Shown here: one piece after another, positions 56,015 to 64,000 of the stretch
Layout: each line of letters starts with the position of its first letter
How positions within the stretch are numbered: the first letter of the stretch is position 1
Assembly (NCBI RefSeq): GCF_000196655.1
Contig: NC_014253.1
Coordinates: forward strand, 310,001 to 374,000
Length of the DNA stretch: 64,000 nt
Reading direction: 5' to 3'
Origin: Methanohalobium evestigatum Z-7303
Lineage (GTDB): Archaea; Halobacteriota; Methanosarcinia; Methanosarcinales; Methanosarcinaceae
The notes under the pieces: generated by a model
Seen by the model: only the letters and a program-made list of their open reading frames with translations
What the model was told of the DNA's origin: nothing
Databases searched by the model: none
Program-made: the position numbers and the translations under genes

Positions 56015-57115
56015 TTAATCTGCTTTTTTGACAGTTATCCAGAACATAGAACCCTTACCCTCCGGGTTATCTTCAACACCAATATTACCGCCGTGAAGCT
56101 CCACTACATTCTTGACGATGGAAAGCCCTATGCCCTTACCCAGAGATTTTTCACCACTGCCTCTTTTGAATCTGTCGAACAAGCGTTCTTTTTCATCGTC
56201 CGGGATGCCGGGACCTGAATCTATTACCCGGATTTTCCAGTAATCATTATCATCAACTATATCTACAATTATTTCACTGTTTTCCGGACTGTATTTTATA
56301 GAATTGGATATTAGATTAGAGAATGCCTGTTCTATAATCGAATTTACATAAGCGTAATAACCGCCCTGATTTACAAAAACAATATTCATGTTTTTATCAG
56401 TCAACTTGTCCTGCAAACTATCGATAACATTTTCAATTATATGGCCCAAATCAAGATGCTCATACTCGATATGATCCATGCATTCAACTCGTGCAAGGTC
56501 GCCGGCTTTTTCAATCAAATCGATAGCCCGGTTATTGTTGTTTATAATCTTTTCAATAATCTCAAGTTTTTTAGGGTCGGTTTCATTTTTGTAGAGTATT
56601 TCTGCAAACCCTTTTGAAATGCCGACAGGATTTTTAAGGTCGTGTCTTAAGATGTCAGAAAACATCTCCCGTGTTTCATTTAATTTTTCCAGTTCAATTT
56701 CTGAGAGTTTTCTTTTCGTTATATTTAGATGGTATGCAAGTACTGGTCTGGGTTTTTCATCTTTAAGGGGAATAACCTTCATTATGTACCAGCGTCTCTT
56801 GTTCGGTGCATGGCAGGGGTATTCCAGTTCAAAATATTCTCTCTTGCCATGTATAACATTCCTTATGCCCTCCGCAGCAATTGGTGCTTCTTCTGAATTT
56901 TCACCGGTTGCCTCATCACATACTGTAAGATAATTTGTCTCCTCACTGCAGTGTTCTGGTGGCAGATCATTATCTCTTGCGAAATCTCTCCAGCTATCGT
57001 TTACATAAAGGATAGTGCCATCGGTATCAATAACTACAAAGTTGTCAGGTAGGTCTTTGATTATATTGTCTTTTAAATCAGGCAATTCAGGTTTGTATGT
57101 TATCTCATAATTCAT
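56015..57115 (-). CDS. PAS-domain soluble histidine kinase
   Basis: 366 residues, no membrane segment. PAS at about 20-135 (DNFVVIDTDGTILYVNDSWRDFA, ending YHLNITKRKLSEIE), HisKA with FSDILRHDLKNPVGISKGFAEIL, HATPase with QAFSNLISNSIKYSPENS, RVIDSGPGIPDDEKERLFDRF and GIGLSIVKNVVELHGG. Very similar in its kinase half to 51189-52688. A single-gene unit, with a gene-free region on both sides. Confidence 0.92.
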   Translation of the reverse strand: MNYEITYKPELPDLKDNIIKDLPDNFVVIDTDGTILYVNDSWRDFARDNDLPPEHCSEETNYLTVCDEATGENSEEAPIAAEGIRNVIHGKREYFELEYPCHAPNKRRWYIMKVIPLKDEKPRPVLAYHLNITKRKLSEIELEKLNETREMFSDILRHDLKNPVGISKGFAEILYKNETDPKKLEIIEKIINNNNRAIDLIEKAGDLARVECMDHIEYEHLDLGHIIENVIDSLQDKLTDKNMNIVFVNQGGYYAYVNSIIEQAFSNLISNSIKYSPENSEIIVDIVDDNDYWKIRVIDSGPGIPDDEKERLFDRFKRGSGEKSLGKGIGLSIVKNVVELHGGNIGVEDNPEGKGSMFWITVKKAD

Positions 57116-57327
57116 TTCTATTAAATATTAACTCTGATTAATTATATTATATTGTTGGTATAAAATTAATTAATATGGTATAGTGATTAATTTACTTTAC
57201 CTGTAACAATAATAATTAATCGTGTAAAATTTATAGAAGGAAATCATATATTTCTATTTATGTGGTATTATGGGGAGTGTGAATTTTCGAAAAAATATAA
57301 CAAAAATATATTTAGTTGAACCAGCTA

Positions 57328-57673
57328 ATGGGGAACTTTAAATATATGTGTAAAAGGTAAACAATCTAAAACAAACGACGACGGAATTCTGGCTACAGAC
57401 TATTTTGGCAATAAACTGAAAGTCAAACCAGAAGTCAGTGATGCATCTGTATATATCAAATCACCGAAATCTAATTGGATATATATCGGCAGAAATATAG
57501 AACATGAATCCGGCTGTAACGAGCTGGGTACGCAAATTATACAGGACAAATTACCTGCTGAGACAGTATACGAATATAATACTTTCAGAAGGAAAACAAA
57601 GAAATTAACCTCTCTTGCGGTGATAGTTAAAGAAAAAGTTAGTGAAAGTGTAAATGAAATGATTAAAGTATGA
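57328..57673 (+). pseudogene. Small unknown ORF with a probable one-base frameshift near its start
   Basis: ATG 57328 reads MGNFKYMCKR and stops. One base later an open frame continues KGKQSKTNDDGILATDYFGN and runs about 110 codons to TGA 57673, without any start of its own. Removing one A from the AAAA at 57352-57355 joins both. The product would be about 114 residues, basic at the end, with no recognised domain. Sequencing error, decay or non-standard start are all possible. Confidence 0.4.
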
Positions 57674-57848
57674 ATTAGCTCGTTTTATCTTTCAATTTTA
57701 CTACTTATCAATATTTAAAGTGAAACAGCCAAGAAAAATATCGGTTTATTTTCATCTCATAGTACATTATTTTATTAGTTTTAAAGACTCATCGCAAGTT
57801 TGATGTATCAGTTACTATATAAATTAATATATATATAGGGGCTTCTAT

Positions 57849-60800
57849 TTGCAAAATTACAGTGAACTATTAAGTACAACTGAATTATTAAATTCAGTTT
57901 TTGAATCCATAAAAGAAGGCGTTTGCCTTCATGAAATAATCTATGACTCTAATAATAATCCTGTGGATTACAGGATTATAGATACCAATCCTGCGTATGA
58001 ATCTATTATCGGTTTGAAAAGAGAAGACGTTTCTGGAAAGAAAGCCTCAGATATTTATGGTACAATTGAACCACCATACCTGCATCTCTATGCAAAAACA
58101 GCAGAAACGGGTGAAAAAGCATACTTTGAAACATTTTTCCCTCCACTTAACAAACATTTCAGTATTTCAGTAATATCCCCTGGAAGAGGAATGTTTATCA
58201 CAATATTTACCGACATCACGGGTCAGAAAAACATAGATAAAGAACTGGAAGCCATTTATGAAAACAGTCCTGTAGTGTCTATGGTAGTTGATTCTGATAG
58301 AAGAATTATTAAAATGAACAAAAGTGCCGAACAGTTCGCAGGAGCAATTTCTGATGAAGTTAAAGGAATGAAGGGTGGTGACGCTTTAAGGTGTCTACAT
58401 TCACTGGACGATCCTGATGGCTGCGGGTTTGGACCACACTGTAAATAGTGCACTGTGAGGAAAACTGTTCTTGACACGTTGGAAACTGGTAAAAGCCACT
58501 ACAATGTAGAAGCAAGTTTGCCGTTTATGATTGGTGGATGTATAAATCACCTTACCTTTCTCCTATCCACTTCACCCATCAAAGTTGAAAACGAGTCTAA
58601 AGTTTTAGTAAATTTCCTGGATATCAGCGAACGCAAAAAAGTTCAGGAAGATTTGCGAAAAGAAAAGAAGTTTTTTGAAAGAGTAGCAGAAACGAGTCCG
58701 ATTTCTATAACGCATTTAGACAAATCCGGAAACATTATATATGCTAACCATACCGCTGAGAAAGTTCTGGGTTTGTCTAAAAATGATATTAATAGAAGAA
58801 CTTATGATGATGTAAAATGGAAGATCACGGATTATGATGGAAATGATTTTCCACAGGATGAACTACCATTTGAACTGGTTAAAAAATATCATCAACCTGT
58901 ATACGATGTTCAGCATGCGATTGAATGGAAAAACGGCAAAAGGATATATTTGTCTATAAATGCTGCACCTATATTTGATAAATATGGTAATTTTGACGGC
59001 ATGATAGCAGCCATCGAAGATATAACAAAGCAGAAGAATACTGAATCCAACCTCGAACATGCTTTATATAATTCACATGAAAGAGAAAAAGAAATTAATG
59101 AACTTTTGAATGCAACCCGTACTATTCTGGAGGTAAATGATTTCAACACAGCAGCGAGGTACATCTTTGATTCATGTTCCAGACTTTTAGGAGCAAAAGC
59201 AGGATATGTATCCCTATTATCTGATACAGGAGATGAGAATGAAATTCTGTTTTTGGAGGATGGAGGAATGCCGTGTTCTGTTGATATTGATCTTCCAATT
59301 CCAGTAAGAGGTTTAAGTGCTGAAGTATCCCGTACTGGTGATGTGGTTTATGATAATGATTTCATGAACAGTAATAGGGTTAAATATATGCCGGAATGTC
59401 ATATGAATTTGCCTAATGTCCTTATATCTCCATTAACTGTGGATGGAAAAACATTAGGTTTTATGGGGTTTGCCTATAAAGAAGGGGGATTTACGGATAA
59501 TGATGCTCAACTTGCTAAAACGTTTGGTGAATACGCTGCAATAGCTTTGAAGAACAGCAAGGCGTTTCAAGCACTGGAGAAAAGCGAAGAGCGATATCGT
59601 TCTATATTTGAAACTGCTGCGAGTTTGATAACCTCTGTAGATGAAAACGGAACTATAGTTGATTGTAATAACCAGATAAAAAATATTCTCGGATATGAAA
59701 AGGAAGAGGTTATAGGTCAATCAATGACAAAAATAATTCATCCTGATTATGTTAACAAAAGTTTTGAAATACTCCATGAAATCCTCAACTACGGGTTTTC
59801 TTACAACAAAGAATACAAAATGGTCAGAAAAGACGGTGAACTTATTGATGTTCTTATAAATTCATCAGGTGTAGACAAAATCAACGGCAATTACAGCAGG
59901 ACGATTTGTATAATCAATGACATCACCAAAAGTAAAGAATTTGAACATGAGTTGAAGAAAAGTGAGGAAAAGTTCAGGAAAGTTACAGAACAGGCTGCTG
60001 ACGTTATCATAGCTTACGATTTTGACGGTAACATACTTTATGTAAACAACCTTGCCTGTGAAAAACTTGGATACACAAAAAATGAATTGTTGTCGATGAA
60101 TATTACAGATATCGACCCTGAAAATAATATCGAAACCTACAGAAAATACTGGTATGGTCTGTCACAGAATAATTCTGTACATATAGAAACATCCCGCAAA
60201 AGGAAAGATGGAAGCGTCTATCCTGCAGAATTAAGGATGACCCTTATAGATTTAAACGGAAAACCCGTTATTCTGGGGTTCTCCCGAGATATGACTGTCC
60301 AGAAAGAAGCCGAAGAGAACCTGATTAATGCCAAACTCGAAGCAGAGGCGGCAAGTCAGGCAAAAAGCGATATACTGGCAAATGTTAACCATGAGCTCAG
60401 AACACCTCTCACTTCCATAATAGGGTTTTCTGATGTCCTGCTTAAAGGCAAAGCAGGTGACTTAAATGAAAGCCAGAAAATGTATTTGTCCAGGGTGCAT
60501 AACAATGGTAAACACCTGCTTGACCTGATTACCGATATACTCGATTTATCAAAAATAGAATCCGGTAAATCCGGGCTTAATTATGAAAGAATATCCATCA
60601 TCGAACTTGTTAACGATTTAAAAGAGTATATACAACCTTTTGTTTCTAACAAAGTTCTGATACTGCATAGCCGTGTTGATTCTGGTCTAAACTACATATA
60701 CGCGGATTACATAAAAATCAAACAGATTTTATCCAATCTTTTGTATAATGCTGTAAAATTTACAGAGGAAGGGTCGATAACACTGGAAGTTAGCCAAAAC

Positions 60801-61040
60801 GAGGATGACGTTCAGTTCTCAGTCATCGATACCGGTATAGGAATACCAAAAGGTAGTCATGAAGCTATATTTGATTCATTCAAACAGCTGGACTCCGGAC
60901 CAGCCAGAAAATATCAGGGCACAGGACTTGGTCTTGCACTGGTTAACAAACTTGTGAATATGCATGGAGGACAAATATGGGTTGAAAGTGAAATTAAAAA
61001 GGGCAGCAGGTTTACTTTTACTATACCTGATAACAGATAA
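57849..61040 (+). CDS. Multi-PAS/GAF sensor histidine kinase with in-frame UAG (probable pyrrolysine)
   Basis: One frame of 1063 residues from TTG 57849 (AGGGGC upstream) to TAA, broken only by UAG at 58446-58448 (codon 200). Domain order: PAS (about 10-125), PAS (about 130-260) with the Cys motif CGFGPHCK-UAG-CTVR, PAS (about 273-400), GAF (about 420-570), PAS (about 580-700), PAS (about 705-825), HisKA with His848 (NVNHELRTP), HATPase (about 950-1060: NLLYNAVKF, DTGIGIP, GTGLGLAL). The UAG falls inside a conserved C-x-C-type motif in the middle of a PAS domain, where relatives have an ordinary residue. The next start is an internal ATG at 58563 or so, which would leave half a PAS domain. 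I therefore read UAG as sense, most likely pyrrolysine. Confidence 0.88.
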
Positions 61041-61066
61041 TGTATTTTTTCTTGCAATTAATTTGA

Positions 61067-61098
61067 TGTCAGGTACCTCTGTTTCTGGTAACCTGACA
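61067..61098. terminator. Hairpin downstream of the sensor kinase gene
   Basis: TGTCAGGTACC and GGTAACCTGACA pair with one bulged base around a 9-nt loop, 27 bp after the kinase stop. It could stop or protect the 3' end of the transcript. The remaining bases to 61319 show no gene. Confidence 0.4.
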
Positions 61099-61319
61099 AT
61101 TAACAACGTTTGTTGTCATGTTGGTTTTTTCTGTAAACTAACAGTTTTCAATCCTCTGTTTTTAGGATTTTATATCCTTGAGTTTGCACAAAAAGTTAAC
61201 CAGTTGCCCAAAAAATGCTAAATTTATTTGTTGTTTTCGATTAGAAAAAAAGTTCCAGAATTATGCAAAGTTTTTTATTATCAAGTATTCTATTTAAAAA
61301 TAAAAATTAGGTGATAAAA

Positions 61320-61736
61320 TTGGATAAACGAAAACTAATCATTGGAGCAATACTGGTAATAACATTTATCTTTAGTATAAGTGCAACAACAGCAGATGAT
61401 ATAAATTCAATAGGTCAAAAAGCAACAAAAGGATTTGAAGGATTTGAAAATTTACCACATGGTAACCCTGAATATACCAGATCTTTAAGTGTAACTGATA
61501 TTAACAACGATGGTATAAAGGATATCGTAGTCTATAAACACGGTGTGAACTATTTGTATGAAGGTACTGAGACAGGCAAGTTTGAAGGATATAAAATACA
61601 CGATAATTCTGATCATACTAATTCATTGTCTGTGTGTGATATAAATAGAGATGGAAACAATGATATCATGGCCGGTAATGATGGAATAAATTACTGGTAT
61701 GAAGGTGATGGAACCGGAGAGTTCACGAGAAATGTC
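61320..61736 (+). pseudogene. FG-GAP/VCBS-repeat secreted protein, 5' part (interrupted by iscB element)
   Basis: Start TTG 61320 is preferred because AGGTGAT stands 6 bp upstream; GTG 61311 is in frame. A signal peptide (LIIGAILVITFIFSISATTA) is followed by FG-GAP-like repeats with calcium-loop motifs: VTDINNDGIKDIVVYKHG and VCDINRDGNNDIMAGNDG, each followed by YWYEG-type strands. The frame ends in foreign sequence after GDGTGEFTR, where the IS begins. The 3' part resumes at about 63343. Confidence 0.8.
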
Positions 61737-61754
61737 GCAAGGAAGCCCACTGTT

Positions 61755-63071
61755 TTAACAGTGGGAGGAATTGCGACCGTCGGTATTTGTATTTTTGTTC
61801 AGGTTTAATCTGTCTAGTTGATAGGTATATCCATCAAATCTCTGCACAAGTTTGAAATATTTATGATTTATACCCTGTGCAATCTTTTTAGTACCATTTT
61901 TGATGTCGAAATATCCATTACTTCTGCATGCTACAGCACCTTTCCATGTGCCTTTATACTTCCCTTTCTCAACTATCGCTTTTATGATGTCTCCTGATTG
62001 AAAACCAAATATGTATTTGATTCTTGGTGCAGGTTTTCTCGGAAAACCGTATTTGTCCAGTTTACATCTTTTGTAGCTACCTCTACCTTTAGCATGTATA
62101 TGCAGGACGCTGTTAGTTTTGAATCTGAGTTCATCCGGTGTGGATTCTCCTACACAGCATGCATCAAAGTGATGGTCTTTCGGCAGGTTCAGTTTTATCC
62201 TATTCATCTTGGTTAGAGCACCTGTACCGCATTCTATCGGTAGCCCTGTGTTTTTCAGTACATCAAGGACTTTATCTTTGGTAGCGTTGATTACAGCAGC
62301 ATCTTTCATAGGCTTTTTAGCTTTCTCATACACTTCAGGATGACCGAATTCTTCAGCAGTCAGGTTACTTTTTCTCTGGTTACAATCATGGCATGCGATT
62401 GTCAGATTGGATACTCTATTAGAACCACCTCTGCTTCTCGGTACGATATGTTCTATTTCTAACTGTACATCCTGTTTACCGCAATAAGCACAGGTTCTCT
62501 GGAACTTTTCCAGCAGATATTCCCTGACATTGTAGCCCTGCAAAGTTCCTTGCTGGTATTCAACACCTTTGATTTCAGGGTTCTGCATCAGTTGAGTATC
62601 AAAGTTAACATTTTCATAAGACAAACAGTTGATTGGAACCAGTTCTCTCAATCTTGTTATCCATGTCTGGATATTATCAACTCTGCTCTGTAGAGACGGC
62701 GGAAGCCATCCTTCAGGTTTTTTCCTGTTATCAAATCTGGGTTTCCTGTATCTCAGGTTTTGTGATCTTCTTCTGCGTCTGAAATTCCTCCTATCGTCTA
62801 ATTTCTTTTTAATATCAGTTCTGTGATGGACTTGATCCAACCAGATTACATCTTTGTTGTTCTTCAGTATGGCTAATCCAGTGTATCTTGAGCCATAATC
62901 TATCTTTAGTCTGAAATCATCTTTTACGTCATCAGATTTCAGTTCTTTCAGTCTTATTGTAAATGGATACTTTTTGTGTATAGTAGCCTTTCCAGCTTTC
63001 AGCAGAATTCTAGCTTTGGCTGGATGGCACGGTGTTAAAGGTTTTTTATTTTTGTTCAATACGAATACCAT
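61755..63071 (-). CDS. iscB: IscB RNA-guided nuclease (RuvC-HNH)
   Basis: 438 residues, intact. The N-terminal PLMP domain reads PLTPCHPAKARILLKAGKA. RuvC-I has Asp58 in LKIDYGSRYTGLA. An Arg-rich bridge helix at about 93-110 (RRNFRRRRRSQNLRYRK). RuvC-II Glu153 in LSYENVNFD. HNH with YCGKQ, EIEHIVPRSRGGSNRVSN and CHDCNQRKSN (about 194-236). RuvC-III HHFDACCVGE. ATG 63071 follows AAAGGAGT. All catalytic residues are present, so it should be active with its omega-RNA. The stop codon lies in the loop of the right-end hairpin. Confidence 0.95.
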   Translation of the reverse strand: MVFVLNKNKKPLTPCHPAKARILLKAGKATIHKKYPFTIRLKELKSDDVKDDFRLKIDYGSRYTGLAILKNNKDVIWLDQVHHRTDIKKKLDDRRNFRRRRRSQNLRYRKPRFDNRKKPEGWLPPSLQSRVDNIQTWITRLRELVPINCLSYENVNFDTQLMQNPEIKGVEYQQGTLQGYNVREYLLEKFQRTCAYCGKQDVQLEIEHIVPRSRGGSNRVSNLTIACHDCNQRKSNLTAEEFGHPEVYEKAKKPMKDAAVINATKDKVLDVLKNTGLPIECGTGALTKMNRIKLNLPKDHHFDACCVGESTPDELRFKTNSVLHIHAKGRGSYKRCKLDKYGFPRKPAPRIKYIFGFQSGDIIKAIVEKGKYKGTWKGAVACRSNGYFDIKNGTKKIAQGINHKYFKLVQRFDGYTYQLDRLNLNKNTNTDGRNSSHC

Positions 63072-63074
63072 GGA

Positions 63075-63335
63075 TATTACTCCTTTCTCTGCTTGATGCA
63101 GGTTACGCGGCTTATCAGCCGTCTCCCTTCGACAAAGTTATCCCGGTTTGTTATGCATGCACACTGTCCCTACCTCTAAGGACTGTTTAATGCTATGCGA
63201 TAGACCAACGGACTAAGGAAGCATCCGAGGGTATCATAGCCGGGATAACGTAGTTCCCTTTTGGTTGAGGGAACTCAGTCTGGTCAATCAGGGCTTGCCT
63301 CATCGACAAGCCCACCTCTTTAGAGGTGGGTTATT
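63075..63335 (-). ncRNA. Predicted omega-RNA (HEARO-type) of the IscB element
   Basis: The 5' non-coding region of iscB is rich in pairing. GTTATCCCGG (63137-63146) matches CCGGGATAAC (63240-63249) as a 10-bp long-range stem. AGTTCCCT/AGGGAACT (63252-63259 and 63268-63275) and CGGCT/AGCCG (near 63108-63122) form local hairpins, and the element-end hairpin closes the 5' side. IscB omega-RNAs occupy this position, with the guide at the RNA 5' end copied from the flank beyond 63343. Exact ends are inferred. Confidence 0.75.
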
Positions 63336-63342
63336 GACTTTA

Positions 63343-64000
63343 CATGAGATACACAGGAACACAAAAACACACTTTCAATAACAACAGCAGACATTAATAA
63401 TGATGGTAATCTAGATTTTGTTTCTGGTAACAAGGGTCAAAAAAATTATTGGTATGAAGGTAATGGCAAAGGAAATTTTACTGCTCATGTCGTGCACGAG
63501 AATACTAAAAATACGTACTCCGTAAGAATTGAAGATATCGATAATTATGGAAATCTGGATATTGTAACTGGTAACAACGGAGATAAAAACTACTGGTATG
63601 AAAACAATGGCGAAGGAAATTTCATCGCTCATGAAATAAATGGGAATGCCACAAATACGATTGATATAATTATTTCTGATTTTAATAAAGAAAATAATCT
63701 GGTTTTTATAACCATAAATAAACATCATGCATTTAAAATATATTTTGTTGACGAAACTGGTAAATTCAATTCTTATATGAGGATTAGCCCTCAATTTGCA
63801 AATAACGATGAAGTTTCAAGTTTTGATGATAGTAGTTCAGCTTCTCAGACACATTTCCAATACGAAGTAGCAATGGAAGATGTGATGTCGGAAAGAATGG
63901 AAAAGATGGAACAAGTTGTTCAACGAGCATCTCAAAAGGCTGATGAACAAGAACGATGTGATAAGGAATTTATTCAAGATCTTCTACAATCAGTAAAACA
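63343..64000 (+). pseudogene. FG-GAP/VCBS-repeat protein, 3' part (continues past window)
   Basis: Resumes with HEIHRNTK and then, after an apparent one-base shift in an A run near 63363-63367, TLSITTADINNDGNLDFVSGN. Two further repeats follow (IEDIDNYGNLDIVTGNNG, ISDFNKENNLVFIT). From about 63830 the sequence becomes a coiled coil (MSERMEKMEQVVQRASQKA). It is open to the last base. Together with 61320-61736 it formed one exported repeat protein; the IS and the shift make it a pseudogene as read. Confidence 0.75.

Larger units (their letters stand above)
61737..63343 (-). mobile_element. IscB-encoding IS200/IS605-like element inserted in the FG-GAP gene
   Basis: Foreign block of about 1.6 kb separating the two halves of the FG-GAP gene. 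Hairpins mark both ends: 61746-61765 (CCCACTGT/ACAGTGGG around TTTA) and 63311-63330 (CCCACCTC/GAGGTGGG around TTTA). It carries iscB and, upstream of it on the same strand, a structured non-coding region. No tnpA is inside. Boundaries are within about 10 bp. Confidence 0.8.

Overview
The window comes from a methanogenic archaeon, most likely a methylotrophic and probably halophilic member of the Methanosarcinaceae (Methanohalobium, Methanohalophilus, Methanococcoides or a relative). The evidence is archaeal promoters, TFB, Gar1, archaeal Trm5, an isopentenyl-diphosphate isomerase/RNase J/prenyl synthase operon, a low G+C content, many two-component sensors, and UAG used as a sense codon. The genus is inference. 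Three long genes (idsA, a helicase-like gene and a multi-PAS sensor kinase) are each continuous only if one in-frame UAG is read through, and none of the intact host genes checked ends in UAG. This is the pattern expected where UAG encodes pyrrolysine.

Layout. (1) 1-9689 is conserved chromosome: fni-rnj-idsA (isoprenoid lipid synthesis and RNA turnover), ppdK on the other strand, gar1-tfb, a LysE-type exporter, trm5 and a tRNA-Thr(CGT). (2) 9690-24165 is an AT-rich element bounded by two copies of that tRNA-Thr inside a 137-138 bp direct repeat. It carries a small RHH protein, a D5/P4-type SF3 helicase, a transglutaminase-like membrane protein, two tyrosine recombinases (one frameshifted), an EVE protein, a PUA/EVE-like HNH endonuclease, an AlwI-type restriction-modification pair and a large membrane protein. 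It reads as a mobile defence island. (3) 24266-27063 holds a second integrase, divergent from the frameshifted one across the shared tRNA, and a UAG-containing helicase-like gene.

(4) 27305-41217 is accessory DNA: a frameshifted TnpB, a VOC protein, a pyrimidine-dimer glycosylase, a tight nuclease operon next to a NERD-UvrD helicase, a ZnPLC-like membrane protein, a UvrD helicase fused to an Fe-S RecB/Cas4-type nuclease, a histidine kinase, an SNase-like protein and an orphan CARF-HTH regulator. (5) 41551-51088 holds AIM24 and DUF4139 proteins, small membrane proteins and two related IS200/IS605 insertions, one intact tnpB and one decayed tnpA/tnpB copy that cut off an ABC ATPase gene. (6) 51189-61040 is a signalling region: three sensor kinases, a CheW/cytosolic chemoreceptor pair and a candidate structured RNA. 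(7) 61320-64000 is an FG-GAP/VCBS-repeat secreted protein gene split by an iscB insertion that carries a recognisable omega-RNA region.

Coordinates and reading frames were read by eye. No database search or folding program was run, so family names rest on recognised motifs.
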